Numbered from the stretch's first letter, positions 11,690-22,877 are shown. The stretch: DNA of 64,000 bases from Artemisia argyi (GCA_030686995.1 CM060703.1:2760501-2824500); one strand, 5' to 3'. The notes: generated from the sequence alone by a model not told the origin. Numbers and translations: made by a program.

Positions 11690-12660
11690 GATATCAGATT
11701 GCACACAAGTGCACAAGTCCAGGTCTCACAAGCACACAAGTCCAGGTCTCACAAGCACAAGTCCAGATCTCACAAGCAGTTTTTGCACAAGCATTTTTTG
11801 CACAAGTCCAGGTCAATTTTTTGCACACAAGTAGATTGCAAAGGCTCAGATTTATATCATCATTGCCGATTTAGAAAACCATTTGCACAAGTGATAAAAA
11901 AAAATATTAGGCTCGGATATGAAGGTTGCAAAGTGATAAAAATATCACTTTGCCATGCCATTCGGTTTTAAAAACCATTCGTCATCGCTTTTTTTTTCCA
12001 AGCGCACACAAGCAGTTTTTGCACACAACCATGTCCAGGTCTCACCACAAGTGCTATATCAGATTGCACAAAGGCTCAGATCTATATCAGATTGCACACA
12101 AGCAGATTGCACACAATCATGCACAAAGGCTCAGATTTATATCATCATTGCCATATCAGATTGCACACAAGTGAAACAGATTGCACCCAAGTGCACAGAT
12201 TTGCCCCCAAGTGCACAGATTGCACACAAGTCGTCCAAGTCATTTTTCTTTCCCAAGTGCACACAAGTGAAACAGATTGCACCCAAACCAGGTGAAACAC
12301 AAGTTTCACATTCCACACATGTTACACAATGCAAGTACTAAGATTCTGCAAGTACTAAGATTCACTGCAAGTTCTCACAAGAAAGCAAGTCTCACCACAA
12401 GGCTCACAAGAAAGCAAGTCTCACCACAAGAACAAACTGCAGAAACTCACAAGAAAGCAAGTGAACAAACTCCATTATAAACAAGCATCACAAAGAAGCA
12501 GATTGCACAAGTTAAAGCACAAACAATTATTTGCTCTCAATCAATATCACAAGTGAAAACAAGTGAAGTCTATATATAGGGAGGGTTTGCAGATTGCATG
12601 GTGGGGTTATAAAGACGGAGGCTATTTGGTTAGATTAACAGGGGCTGCAGATTGCACACA
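11690..12660. repeat. CA-rich short interspersed repeats in the MULE 5' part
   Basis: Dense, irregular reiteration of 'cacacaagt', 'agattgcaca', 'ccaggtctcacaag' and 'aaggctcagat' over about 950 bp. Open frames here exist only because the repeats lack stops in some frames. A TATA-like 'tctatatatagg' lies at about 12,566-12,577 and could serve the transposase gene, but this is a guess. Confidence 0.5.
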
Positions 12661-13030
12661 AGTGAACACAACAAAGATCTTAGGCTGCCGAAATGTCAAA
12701 TTCACCATTTTACACAGAAGAGGTAACATTAGGCTCAGATATATATTAGTCAACATAAGCAAGTTTATCATATTTGGCTGCAACTTCAAAGGTTGCAAAA
12801 AATAAATTTTTACTTTTTTGCCGTCCATTCGGTAATGCCACGCCAAAATCAAAACATTTTTTTTTAAATCATCATCGCCTTATATCAGTTTTTTTAAAAC
12901 AAACTGCTTAAATCAAACTGCTTATCAAATTTCATAAGCAAACAGCTTAAACCAAGTTTGAAATAACAAACTGCTTATCAAGCACATAAGCAGTTTCATC
13001 ACAAACTGCTTATCAAGCATATTAGAACCA

Positions 13031-13100
13031 CAAAAGGACCACTGCCACTAGCCTAGACCCGGTGCAACTAAAAAAGGACCCCGGTCTTTATAACATCACA
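13031..13100 (+). repeat. Internal copy of the MULE right terminus
   Basis: About 70 bp containing 'actagcctagacccggtg' and 'aggaccccggtctttataac' matches the right end of the element (18,469-18,543) in the same orientation. It suggests that 11,520-13,100 is itself the remains of another element, or that the end was duplicated. Confidence 0.6.
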
Positions 13101-13274
13101 TACCTGGTGGACTGTGGGGGTAGGCCAGAGCAGGTTTTCATACCACTAAAAGGTGGCAGATCAAGGAGTTAACCTACCCACAGCCACAGGTTTTCATACC
13201 ACTCAAAAGAACCATAAAAGGACCACCAACCATCACCACAGAACCACCTACATCATAACATATCCATATCAATT

Positions 13275-13525
13275 AGGGTTTCATAAAAATTGGAGATTTT
13301 TTAAATTAATTAGTAAATCTTTCAATTAACATAGGTTAATTGAAAGATTTCAAGTTAATTTAAAAAAACCCCAAAATTACCAAACCCTAATTTTTTATAT
13401 CTAACTAGGGTTTCGTAAAAAATTGGGGGTTTTTTAAATTAACTTGAAATCTTTCAATTAACAAACGTTAATTGAAAGATTACTCGCTAATTTTTAAAAC
13501 CCCTAATTTTTTTACGAAACCAAAA
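13275..13525. repeat. Two adjacent imperfect palindromes
   Basis: Two hairpin-forming units of about 120 bp each (13,275-13,395 and 13,408-13,523). The arms contain 'gggtttcgtaaaaaattggg' and, inverted, 'cctaatttttttacgaaacc', around a central 'ctttcaattaac/gttaattgaaag' core. Confidence 0.6.
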
Positions 13526-14060
13526 CATTTACATAGATCTGTTAAATTTAACCACAAGACTTTCAATTAACAAACGTTAATTGAAATATAACAATCAATT
13601 TTTGAAAAACCCCCAATTTTTTTCAAAACCCTAATTTATAAAATTTAGGCATTTGATAATATTTACATAGATCTGTCAAATTTAACCACAAAACTATCAA
13701 TTAACAAACGATAATTGAACTATAACAATCAATTTTTGAAAAACCCCAAATTTTTTTTATGAAACCCTAATTTATAAAAATTAGGCGTTTGATAAAATTT
13801 ACATAGATCTGTCAAATTTAACCACAAAACTTTCAATTAACAAACGTTAATTGAAATATAACAATCAATTTTTGAAAAACCCCCAATTTTTTTATGAAAC
13901 CCTAATTTATAAAAATTAGGCGTTTGATAAAATTTACATAGATCTGTCAAATTTAACCACAAAACTATCAATTAACAAACGTTAATTGAACTATAACAAT
14001 CAATTTTTGAAAAACCCCCAATTTTTTTATGAAACCCTAATTTTTTAAACCCAGAATCAG
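13526..14060. repeat. Four tandem copies of a 135-bp repeat
   Basis: The anchor 'acatagatct' recurs at 13,531, 13,665, 13,801 and 13,936, a period of 134-136 bp. Each copy includes the small palindrome tttcaattaacaaacgttaattgaa and 'accctaattt'. The array lies in the 5' subterminal part of the Mutator-like element. Confidence 0.75.
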
Positions 14061-14170
14061 ATAACAAGTATAACTTACCATAAAATCCATCACATATCAC
14101 ATATCACATATCACATCACCTTCAAAACCCCCAATTTTTTATGAAACCCTAATTTTTCAAACCCAGAATC

Positions 14171-14385
14171 ACGTATCTCACACACACACGCTATCTTTCT
14201 ATCTCATAACGTTTCTCAAACCAGAATCAAGCTGTTGATTGTGGTTTTTAGATCTAAAATGTTTTTAGATCTAAAAATAGAGAGAGAAACAGAGAGAATG
14301 GGGGGATAGAGAGAGAGAAACAGATAGCGTGTGTGTGTTTTGGGGGTGGGTGTGTGTGATAAGCGTGTGTGTGTGAGATACGTAT
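14171..14385. repeat. Inverted repeat with CA/GT arms
   Basis: 'acgtatctcacacacacacg' at 14,171 is inverted in 'cgtgtgtgtgtgagatacgt' near 14,366, with further pairing through the 'gatagcgtgtgtgtg' at about 14,325. It is followed to about 14,640 by irregular 'tgtaaatg' reiterations. Confidence 0.55.
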
Positions 14386-14652
14386 TTTTTTTTAAATGTT
14401 GTAAATGTATAATGTAAATGTATAAATGTAAATGTATAAAATGTTGTAATGTTTGTAAATGAATAAATGTTTGTAAATGTATAAATGATTTAAATAAAAA
14501 GTTTGTAAATGTAAAAAGTTTGTAAAAAGTTGTTAAAAATAAAGTTTGTAAAAATAAAGTTTGTAAATGTAAAAGTAATTTGTAAATAAAAGTTTTAAAT
14601 GTAAAAATGTAAAAGTTGTAAAAAATTATGTAAATATGTAAAAATGATAAAA

Positions 14653-14656
<4 letters not shown>

Positions 14657-14731
<75 letters not shown>
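14657..14731. repeat. (TA)n microsatellite
   Basis: About 75 bp of alternating TA. It sits inside an intron just before the acceptor at 14,758-14,759. The apparent N-terminal (YI)n extension of the transposase frame is only translation of this repeat. Confidence 0.9.
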
Positions 14732-14735
<4 letters not shown>

Positions 14736-14759
14736 AGAAAATATATTATGTATTTTCAG

Positions 14760-17454
14760 GTTTTCGATTCTCACGAGCAAATGACTGAGTGGGTGCAAAA
14801 TATAGCCCGGGGGCTCGGTTTTGTAGTTGTTAAAAATAGAACCAAATCACTGTTCGGTCAGATGAACGAGATCAATTACAGGTTTACAAAGGGTGGGAAG
14901 TATACACCTCAAGGTATAGGAAAGCGGAAAACCAAAACAGTTAAAACCGAATGTCCATTCAGATTAGTAGCGAGTTATCATCGAACAACAAATTATTGGG
15001 TTTTAAGGGTGAAAAATGATACACATAATCATGATATGCTAGAGTCGTTGCATGGTGTTCCATTTGCAATGCGACTAAAGAATGATGAGTTGGGGTTGGT
15101 CGACGAATTGACACAATGTAACCTACGACCAATGAATATACTTTCAACAATAAAGAGTCGTAATCCAAATAACGTGTCTAGCCTCAGAACCATATATAAC
15201 GCACAAGATAAGCTCCGGAGAGCCAGAGTGGGTGATAGAACTCCAATTCAAGTTCTTTACTCGCATTTGACGGATTCAGGGTATACATGGTACCCGAGGG
15301 TAAATGAGCATACCAACGAGCTTGAAGAGCTTTTTTTTGTGCACCCCACTTCATATGCTTTATGGTGTACATTCCCAGAAATCGTGCTGATGGACTCCAC
15401 GTACAATACCACGAAGTTTAAATTGCCGTTGTGTGAAATTGTTGGAGTAACTTCAACAAATAAAACATTTTCAATGGCGTATAGCTTTGTAAGCTGTGAA
15501 CAAAATAAGAATTATACATGGGTATTGGAAAAAGTGAAGGAAGTTATAGATGAAAGATATTACCCACGTGTTATTGTCACTGACAGAGAATTAGCGTTGG
15601 TTAGGGCAGTAGAACGAGAATTTCCTAACGCTCACCACTTACTCTGTCGATGGCATATAAATCAAAATATGCTTCAGTATTGCAAAAACAGATGTCGTGG
15701 AGAGAATGAGTATGAGTCCATTAAGGGCGCCTGGGATTGGATGGTTAAAGCTCCGACACGGGAAATGTTCGAGGAACGTTATAACCGCCTACAACAACGA
15801 TTGGTTGACCATGCGGGTACTTAGTTATTTTCTCATTGTTTTTTAATTAATAAGCACCCGAATGGCCTTTTATTAATTCATTGTTTTTTCAGATATAAAA
15901 GGGTATCTGGATAACTGGTTGCAGAGTTACGGAAACAAGTTTCTCTCGTATATTATCGACCATTATCGCTCATACGGCCAAACAACAACGTGCAGAGTTG
16001 AGGCTCACCACGCGTTGTTGAAAACATATTTGGACGGCACACAGTCCAAATTAGATAGGTTATTGATGATGGTCGATAAGATTCTCATTTCGCAAGAAAA
16101 TGGGATAAAAGAGAGTTTTAACAGAAGCATCAACGAGCTACAACTTAAATGTGATATACTACTATTTCAAGAATTGCGGTATAAAGTTTCCCATCGTGCT
16201 TGTGATCTGATGTTCAAAGAACTCGGACGACGGATCACCCCAGACCAATGTTGCCATAAGTTGAATGCAATATACGGACTACCATGCTTTCATATGATGT
16301 ATATCTACAGATGTCATGGTAAGTATATTAAATTTATAACTATCAATTCCTATTTTCTTATTAATAACAGTAACTTATATAAGTCACTTTTATTGAATTC
16401 AGAACTCCCCATTCCACTCGAATCAATTCCTATTTTCTGGAGAACACTGTCTGTTCCGTGGCCTGTTAACAATAGGCCACCGCCTGAAGATGATGATGAT
16501 GATGATGATGATGATGCTTCGTTTCAAAATGACATTTGACAATTCACGGATATGGTTAGCAAAGCATCGCTGTTTGTCAGAAAAAATATGATAACGAAGT
16601 TGAAAGAGATGACCCACCCTGAATCTGTTGGCACACAAGAACCTGCTGTCAAGAAAAATACTCGTGGACGTCCGAGTGCAAAGGACCAAAAGGGCAAGGC
16701 TTCACAAGTCCCGGACTTGAATGATTTCCCGGACTTGAATGAAGTACCAATTGTAGATCACCGAAGAAGCACCGCTACAAGATCTACGAAAGTCCCGAAA
16801 TTCAACAAAGAACCTGCCCGACATAGTTCTTTCACGGGTCCTAGTGATCAACAAAAATTAAGACACAGGTTGTACGATGGAGATGCAGTAAGCGAAATGC
16901 TTATGGGTATGCTTCCAGTCCTTTGGCATCCATACATAACCAGTATATATAATGTGATGGGTGACGGAAATTGTGGGTTTCGGTGCGTTGCCCATGGTGT
17001 TTGGGAACAACAACATTATTGGCGCCAAGTTAGGCAGATGTTATTGGAACAGATGGACCTAAATTGGCAGGTTTACATGGGTTTGTGGGGGGAAGATGGT
17101 TTTAACGATCTTCGCCGTACAATAGACTGGTTCGGAGATGGAAATGCACCGCCTAATCGCTACATGGAAATGCCCAGCACGGGGTTGGTTATTGCAGAAC
17201 TGTTTAGACGACCCGTTGCATTTATATCTTTGCGGGGTTGGAATACGTCTTTTCCGCTTCTCAGTGGTCCAGATCCGTCACAAAGAACTGACCCCCTTGT
17301 GATAGCCCGTGTGGGGGACGAAGTAGGTCATTTCATTGTTTTGACGCTAGATGAACATTCTCCACTTCCGTATCTCCACCCACAATGGAGGAGGAACAGA
17401 TCCGAAGCTGCATCCGAGTGGGAATCATTATATATGCATCGACTACCAAATTAG
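14760..17454 (+). CDS. MULE transposase fused to OTU-type protease, one internal stop
   Basis: Three exons fit: 14,760-15,816, 15,893-16,318 and 16,403-17,454, each with AG/GT borders and matching phase. A first exon upstream of 14,760 was not found. The N-terminal part has a FAR1-like region (ECPFRL... HNH). The MULE transposase core follows with candidate catalytic residues D in MDSTYNT, D in VTDRELAL and E in CRVEAHHALLK. A (GAT)n run gives nine aspartates. After an in-frame TGA at 16,537-16,539 the same frame continues into a basic KKNTRGRPSAKDQ segment and an OTU cysteine protease-like domain (GDGNCGFR with D and C; GHFIVLTL with H). The transposase would move the element; the OTU part would be expected to cleave ubiquitin or a ubiquitin-like protein. 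The TGA is either a disabling mutation or, less likely, read through. Confidence 0.75.
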
Positions 17455-17689
17455 TAAATAATATATACATACAAAACATTGTAAATGATTAATGTTGTAA
17501 ATGATTCATGTTGTAAATAATTGATTAATGATTCATGTTGTAAATAATTATAAACATAGTGATTGATTACTGATTTATGTTGTAAATGATTGATTACTGT
17601 TTATATTTAAATTAATAATAACATTGTAAATGATACGTGTTTTATGTTGTAAATGATTGATTACTGATTTATGCAAATTCTTTTGTCAG

Positions 17690-18150
17690 GTGGGCCAAGG
17701 AAATCCTTTCTGGTGTCGATGTAATAGAGGATATATTATAGAACGGAAATCCACGAAAGAAGGTAGTCGGGGCCGACTGTATTATGCATGTCCTCTTTCA
17801 GTGGTAAATAATTATACGTTTGCTTAGGGGTTTTATGTAATTAATTTGTGTGATAAAAATACATTTCTTATTATTTTCTTAACATGTAACAGCCAGGTAC
17901 AACTGACTATGGGTGTCGATACTTCAGTTGGAAAGATGTATTTGAAAGACGGTATTTTAGTCGAGCCTCATCTTCAACGCAGTGCTCAAACTGCGTTGCT
18001 AAAGATAATGAGATCAAGCTGTTGAAGACAAGAATAAAGACGCTGGAGATGGAGTTAGAATTGGCAAGGAATCCTGAGGATCACGCTTGTCAGTCGGGTG
18101 CAAGGCTACATGATCTTTTAAATGATATGAATAATCTTCATATGTCGTAA
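17690..18150 (+). CDS. GRF-type zinc finger with coiled coil, two exons (5' partial)
   Basis: Exons 17,690-17,803 and 17,893-18,150 join in phase 0 at an intron of 89 bp (GTAAAT...ACAG). The product starts near VGQGNPFWCRC, continues with YYACPLS and GCRYFSW, and has the Cys spacing of a GRF zinc finger (C-x-C, C, C, aromatic W). About 60 residues follow that predict a coiled coil (KLLKTRIKTLEMELEL) before the stop at 18,148-18,150. An acceptor (tttgtcag) precedes 17,690, so a short 5' exon is missing from my model. It may be a separate small gene or an alternative 3' end of the upstream gene. GRF fingers bind single-stranded nucleic acid in other proteins, so a role in transposition is possible but unproven. 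Confidence 0.7.
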
Positions 18151-18300
18151 ATGTTGTTCGTAGATGTTGTTGTTTTTAAATAATGTGTTAACGTTGTTTG
18201 TTCGTGATGTTGTTTTTTTAAATAATGTGTTAACGTTGTTGTTTAATTGAATAATAACATTTGTTGTTATAGTCGTTTAATGTGGTAACGTTTACCGTGA

Positions 18301-18397
18301 AACAATACAAATAAACACAAAAAAAAAAACATTACACAAACAAAATACAAACACAAAATATTACACAAACATTACAAAAAATATTACACAAACATTA

Positions 18398-18441
<44 letters not shown>

Positions 18442-18480
18442 TACAAAACGACAAAATAGGAAAAAAACAAAAAGGACCAT
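18301..18480. repeat. A-rich tract at the MULE 3' end
   Basis: 'acaaacattacaaaaa' is reiterated, followed by about 40 A residues (18,399-18,439). No gene is seen between 18,151 and the element end. Homopolymer length may be an assembly artefact. Confidence 0.7.
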
Positions 18481-18554
18481 GGACCCCACCCACTAGCCTA
18501 GACCCGGTGTGTCTAAAAAAAGACCCCGGTCCTTATAACTCACCCCAAAAGCTA

Positions 18555-20149
18555 TTTACAAAATTATAAACTTAATTGGTCAATGTGTAATGTCAGGACA
18601 TGAATTTCATATTCCCCAATCCCCATACATCAAACTTATAAAAATATAGTATTAATTCAAGTGGTCTAACCTAGAACCAAGCGTTTGGATGGGTCAATTA
18701 AGAAATCAGTTATAGTGATGATGAAAGTCGTCGCTAATAGTGGTCAAGGTTATTTCGTTGTCTAGTGGAGTTTTAACGACAACGTGCAATATACGTTGTC
18801 GCTAAAAGTGACCCGCCACCAAAAGTTAAAATTCTTGTATTGCTAAAATATTGGTTTTTGTATATTCAAGAATGAGGAGTGTAAAGGTCCCAAGTTGATA
18901 TTGAGCTCGACTCATGAAAAGGAAAAAAAGATGTGCTTTTGGTCGAAATGGAGTTTGAGTTTGGATTGTCACGATTCTAGATTTTAAAGCTCGAGCTCAG
19001 CTAATAGCCTAATATTATAAATTTATAATCTTCAAACTTGAGATTAACGAGCATATTCAGTATAGAGCTTATACAAACTAAAGCTTTGCTAAAGTGCACC
19101 TCATTTTTCTATGAAAACTTCGCTTGAGCTCGTATTGCCAAGTAAATGCATTTTTGCCAAGTACTGCGTTTTTTTGGTCATTGTGTGACAATGTTATATG
19201 TTTTCAGCAAAACTATCATTCACTAATAATGAGCTCAGCTTAGTTTGTTGAATTTCACTTGTACATTAGCATCTTCTTTACATATATCGAAAGGTTACTA
19301 TAATGTGATTGAGGACTGCAAATGTAATGTCGTAAAACATAATTTCGCCCAAATTGGTGCGACTTCAACAATCAATTGCAGCCATATATATAGTGCATAA
19401 AGGGGTTCATAATTCCAGATTTTTCAAGGCAAAAAAAGCCTTTAACCCGCTGTTAAGCCCACTACTAAAGGCTTGATCCATTTGTTAGTTATGTGTGGGA
19501 AGGCTTGATCCATTTCGTTCCTTACCTAATAGTGCAGAACTGCAGATTAAGGGCAAGTATTAGCCAGCTCTGCCACGTCCCCTGCCCCTTTCCCGTCCTC
19601 TGAATTCTCCACTGCCGTGATCATCTCTTTCAAAGCTAAACATGCACTTTCTTATATCATCTAGTTTTGTCACATGAAGGACCCCTTGGCTCCTGGAAAA
19701 GTTAAATGATTTGACCCATTACGAAACCTGCCCATATTTATTGCCACCTCATGTCTGGACAATTTAGAGCCATTTACTCATGTCTGGACAGATTGGGTTA
19801 GAAAAAAATCGCCAAATGGGTCAGATGGGTCGAATTAGCTAATAGTTGAACACGCCATTTGGATTGAATACCAAAAGTCTAATTTTTAGGTGTACAAACT
19901 TTTCATTTTTAATGAAAAATATTCAAGCCAAAGCCAACTCGGCTGGATTAAAACTATACAATAAATGGCGCACCCAAACCACCCGCCTCGTCTACCTTGC
20001 CACCTCTACCAAACATTATTCTAGAACAAGAAGCATTAACATGTCTGATATGCTTAAAAACGGAATATATATGCTAATGCCGGATCGTAATGGACAAATA
20101 ACAATAAGAATAAAAAGAAGATAATTGAAGTCCCAAGTTGGGTAATTCG
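18555..20149. other. S1 spacer of U2, right part
   Basis: Continuation of S1 after the Mutator-like insertion. It matches 3,490-5,595, 34,075-35,912 and 43,320-45,440, but lacks the hAT MITE found in U1 and U4 and has a deletion near 19,700 relative to U1. No gene is supported. The open frame at 19,846-20,124 is not kept in the other units. Confidence 0.55.
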
Positions 20150-20364
20150 TTTATTGATTTCAATACAAACTAACACCTAGACAACGAGGGTATTTAAACA
20201 AGTGAATAGCTTGGGAAGAAAGCTAATCTTTCGTTCCAAAAGTGTAAAATTTGTGCATAACAAAACTAGAAACTAAAAATGTCAAAACAATTCCATTGCA
20301 GTTTCTACCATTGTTCTTTTAGATACTCAACCGTCTTAGTTCGATCCACATAGAAGCTATTTTT

Positions 20365-22050
20365 CTAAGAAGACGAAGCAATTTCATCTAAGTACCCACT
20401 GAAAACGAGTTGTTGTATATCACATTGATTCTTCATATCAACTATCATCTTATTGATCACGATGGTCTTGGTTTTTGCATACAATCTAGAAAAACATGCT
20501 TGCATCTCAACCCTTTTTGATGCAAGCACCTTGGTGAGTAGTAGTTTTAAATTTTGCAGTGTGCGGAATATCTCTTCAGTATCACGCGGTGGTCTAATCT
20601 GTCTTCTGATATCTCTATCATTGCTATCAGCGAGTGTCTTCATCCACTTAGCCCTTTTAGTGTCAGTAGTATAAGCTTCTATTTTCTCTAGAATCTCCCA
20701 TAAAGCTGCCATAAGGCGGTATGCCACTGTGGTGATTTTTATAGCTCTAGCCTCCTCATGTGAGACCATTGTAAAGGTCGCATTTGAAGAACTGCCAAGC
20801 AAATAATTTGTAACTTCAGCAGACAATTTTATTTCCATTGCTTCTTGCTCCTCATCCGCTGCTTCTTGCTCCTCATCCGTTTCAAAAATCTCTAAACTAC
20901 TCTTTAATTGAAAAGTGTTTAAAACCACCAACGGCCAAGTCTTTAAACCCTGTAACGGGTAAATCTTTAAACTCTTTAGGCTAGGAAACGGGGAAGGTTG
21001 ATGTGAGATAACTTCTTCCGAGGTAGAAAGAAGCTCGACAATCTCCAAGCTAAGTGCAAGAGATTTGACACTGTGGAGACGTTGAAACACATCAGAGATT
21101 CTATGAACATTTGTCTTTTGTGGAGAAGATATACATAGATCCTCCTTCTCCAAAGAACGGCATCCATCCAAGGATAACTTAGGAAAATTAGTACCTTTAA
21201 TGCGTAAGTAGGTAAGGTCACGCGCAGAAATAGTAAGTTCCCCTGGGAATCCACTAATACGCCCAGTGTAATTCTCATAAGGTGTATCCACAAATATTAG
21301 GTTCTTTAGCTGAGGTGTGTCCACATGTACAAAATCCACATTCCATTCTACTTTTTTAAGCGTCAGACTACGAAGTTGGGGATTAGTTATAATGAAACCA
21401 TTAATTATAGTGAAATCATTGTAGTATTCATATTCAAGAACTTTACATTCCTTTAAGGTAAGATTCTTCAAGTTCTGACACATGGCTAAAAGGGAACTGC
21501 AGTTATACAATGAGACATGATGGAGACGTAAAGTAGTTAAAGCCGGGAGATCCCAAGGGTCAGAACCCCAACCAATAGAGGTGCCCCTGCCAATCAATCT
21601 GAGATGTTTGAGCGACTTAGATTTCAACTGAGAGGGACAAATATAATAATCTCGAATGCTAATAGTTAGTTTTTGGACATTGTGAGAGAATGCATAATCC
21701 AGAATTCTGTAGACAGACAATTCAGCATCCTCTGCAATAGGAAGGTGCAGGCTGACAGAAGATACGTCTATCTTATTATTACGGGCAGAGAGAACATCGT
21801 TAACAAATTCATGATATCCTGAGGATTTCGACAATTGTTCGTAACGTGAAAGTTTGAGTCTGGGCATTGAAAATTTGAGATTCGGCATTGAAGCACGAAT
21901 AGACCTCCATCTAGAAGACAAAAAACTTAATCTGATAGCATATTTGATGTCGATGTACGAGAGGATTTTATATATAAGATCATCGGGCAAGTTGCTTAGT
22001 CTATCAACTTTCGTCCCACTCTCCATGGTCGACCTAGCTAGAGCATTCAT
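20365..22050 (-). CDS. F-box/LRR protein, copy 2 (intact)
   Basis: Single-exon gene of 561 codons. F-box at about residues 17-55 (LSNLPDDLIYKILSYI), irregular leucine-rich repeats to about 370 (LKSLKHLRLIG, LPALTTLRLHHVSL, CQNLKNLTL), an acidic DEEQEAADEEQEAMEIKL linker, then about 150 residues that are helical and basic (KRAKWMKTL, QNLKLLLTKVLASKRVEM). I cannot assign that last region to a named domain. The likely role is substrate receptor of an SCF ubiquitin ligase. Residues about 195-230 differ from the other copies (a LEYEYYNDF insertion replacing MFERKPSEGF). A second Met at residue 9 could also be the start. A poly(A) signal candidate (AATAAA, minus) is at 20,150-20,155. There are no internal stops, so this copy is likely functional. 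Confidence 0.8.
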   Translation of the reverse strand: MNALARSTMESGTKVDRLSNLPDDLIYKILSYIDIKYAIRLSFLSSRWRSIRASMPNLKFSMPRLKLSRYEQLSKSSGYHEFVNDVLSARNNKIDVSSVSLHLPIAEDAELSVYRILDYAFSHNVQKLTISIRDYYICPSQLKSKSLKHLRLIGRGTSIGWGSDPWDLPALTTLRLHHVSLYNCSSLLAMCQNLKNLTLKECKVLEYEYYNDFTIINGFIITNPQLRSLTLKKVEWNVDFVHVDTPQLKNLIFVDTPYENYTGRISGFPGELTISARDLTYLRIKGTNFPKLSLDGCRSLEKEDLCISSPQKTNVHRISDVFQRLHSVKSLALSLEIVELLSTSEEVISHQPSPFPSLKSLKIYPLQGLKTWPLVVLNTFQLKSSLEIFETDEEQEAADEEQEAMEIKLSAEVTNYLLGSSSNATFTMVSHEEARAIKITTVAYRLMAALWEILEKIEAYTTDTKRAKWMKTLADSNDRDIRRQIRPPRDTEEIFRTLQNLKLLLTKVLASKRVEMQACFSRLYAKTKTIVINKMIVDMKNQCDIQQLVFSGYLDEIASSS

Positions 22051-22310
22051 TATGAGATCGATCTTAAGCGTACGTGAGGAATGATAATAGAGACGTAGGG
22101 TTTTTGGGATTATGAATGTGAATTAATCAAATCAATATATATATAAGTTTCTGGCTATTTGAGATTTGGAATCATGTCCAAATTTGCACCTCACCAAAAC
22201 CGACGTACAAAAATAATATAAGGTATAGCTTTTGTATATTTTAGTCCAAATAATATACGCATCAGGCCCAACAAAATTTGGGTCGAGCTCACATAAAACA
22301 CATTTTCTTC
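22051..22310 (-). promoter_or_regulatory. F-box copy 2 promoter
   Basis: TATATATATA on the minus strand at about 22,135-22,145, roughly 85 bases upstream of the start codon, in a block conserved with the other copies. No Stowaway MITE is present upstream. Confidence 0.5.
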
Positions 22311-22780
22311 GTTTTGATTATTTGTGTGCTATATATGATTGCATGAAACATAGGGTTCTAACAATAATTTATTTTGTCAAAAGATAATAGTTTTATAAAT
22401 TATAGTAAGTTTTAAAAGGGGTAAATTGCAAATTATAATGTTTTTTTAAATTGCAAAATTGCCCACGAAACCAACTTTGTTTCAATTTTGTCACTGAAGC
22501 TGATGTGCAAAAAGCCCACGAAGCGTTACGAATGTTAAATCCAAATACGCCTAATTCATCCAAGGCCCAATCAACTCCACCTACGGCCCATTCCTTAAAC
22601 ACCAGCTCACCTTACCAGCCTTTTACACCAGCCCATTACCATAGTCAATTTCCACATCGGACCATTTCACAAATATCTCTCCTGGTCTAACATCTACGGC
22701 CCCACCGCATTAAGCCTATTACCCGTGACCTAAGATGTTCGTACTCACCCTATGGTAACTCATGCTCAAGTCGGCACTGT
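22311..22780. repeat. Conserved block upstream of the type C relic (U2)
   Basis: U2-specific AT-rich sequence (22,311-22,430) followed by the 'attgcccacgaaaccaac' block shared with 8,015 and 30,677. No gene is supported. Confidence 0.4.
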
Positions 22781-22846
22781 CGAACCAAATCCTCGTCCAT
22801 AAACTCTGCCACTTGGTTTTTGGGATTGCATTCTGCCTCTAGAACT

Positions 22847-22877
<31 letters not shown>

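Larger units (their letters stand above)
11520..18546 (+). mobile_element. Mutator-like element with OTU and GRF modules
   Basis: This is an insertion of about 7.0 kb into S1 of U2. Flanks are 'aaaaagcta' on the left (11,511-11,519) and 'caaaagcta' on the right (18,546-18,554), an 8/9 match to a 9-bp target duplication, the size made by Mutator transposases. U4 (about 43,310) shows the empty site. Terminal inverted repeats are weak: 'aaccgggtttaggg' on the left against 'caccgggtctaggc' inverted on the right. Order inside: CA-rich repeats, palindromes and 135-bp repeats, (TA)n, transposase-OTU gene, GRF zinc-finger exons, poly(A). The autonomous enzyme gene has one stop codon. Confidence 0.75.

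Noticed and set aside
11683..12480. Overlapping open frames rich in HTSR, QVQ and TQ repeats
   Set aside because: They are translations of CA-rich short repeats in several frames, with no start context or conserved domain.
14655..14759. (YI)n N-terminal extension of the transposase
   Set aside because: This is the (TA)n microsatellite in an intron; a good acceptor at 14,758-14,759 sets the exon start.
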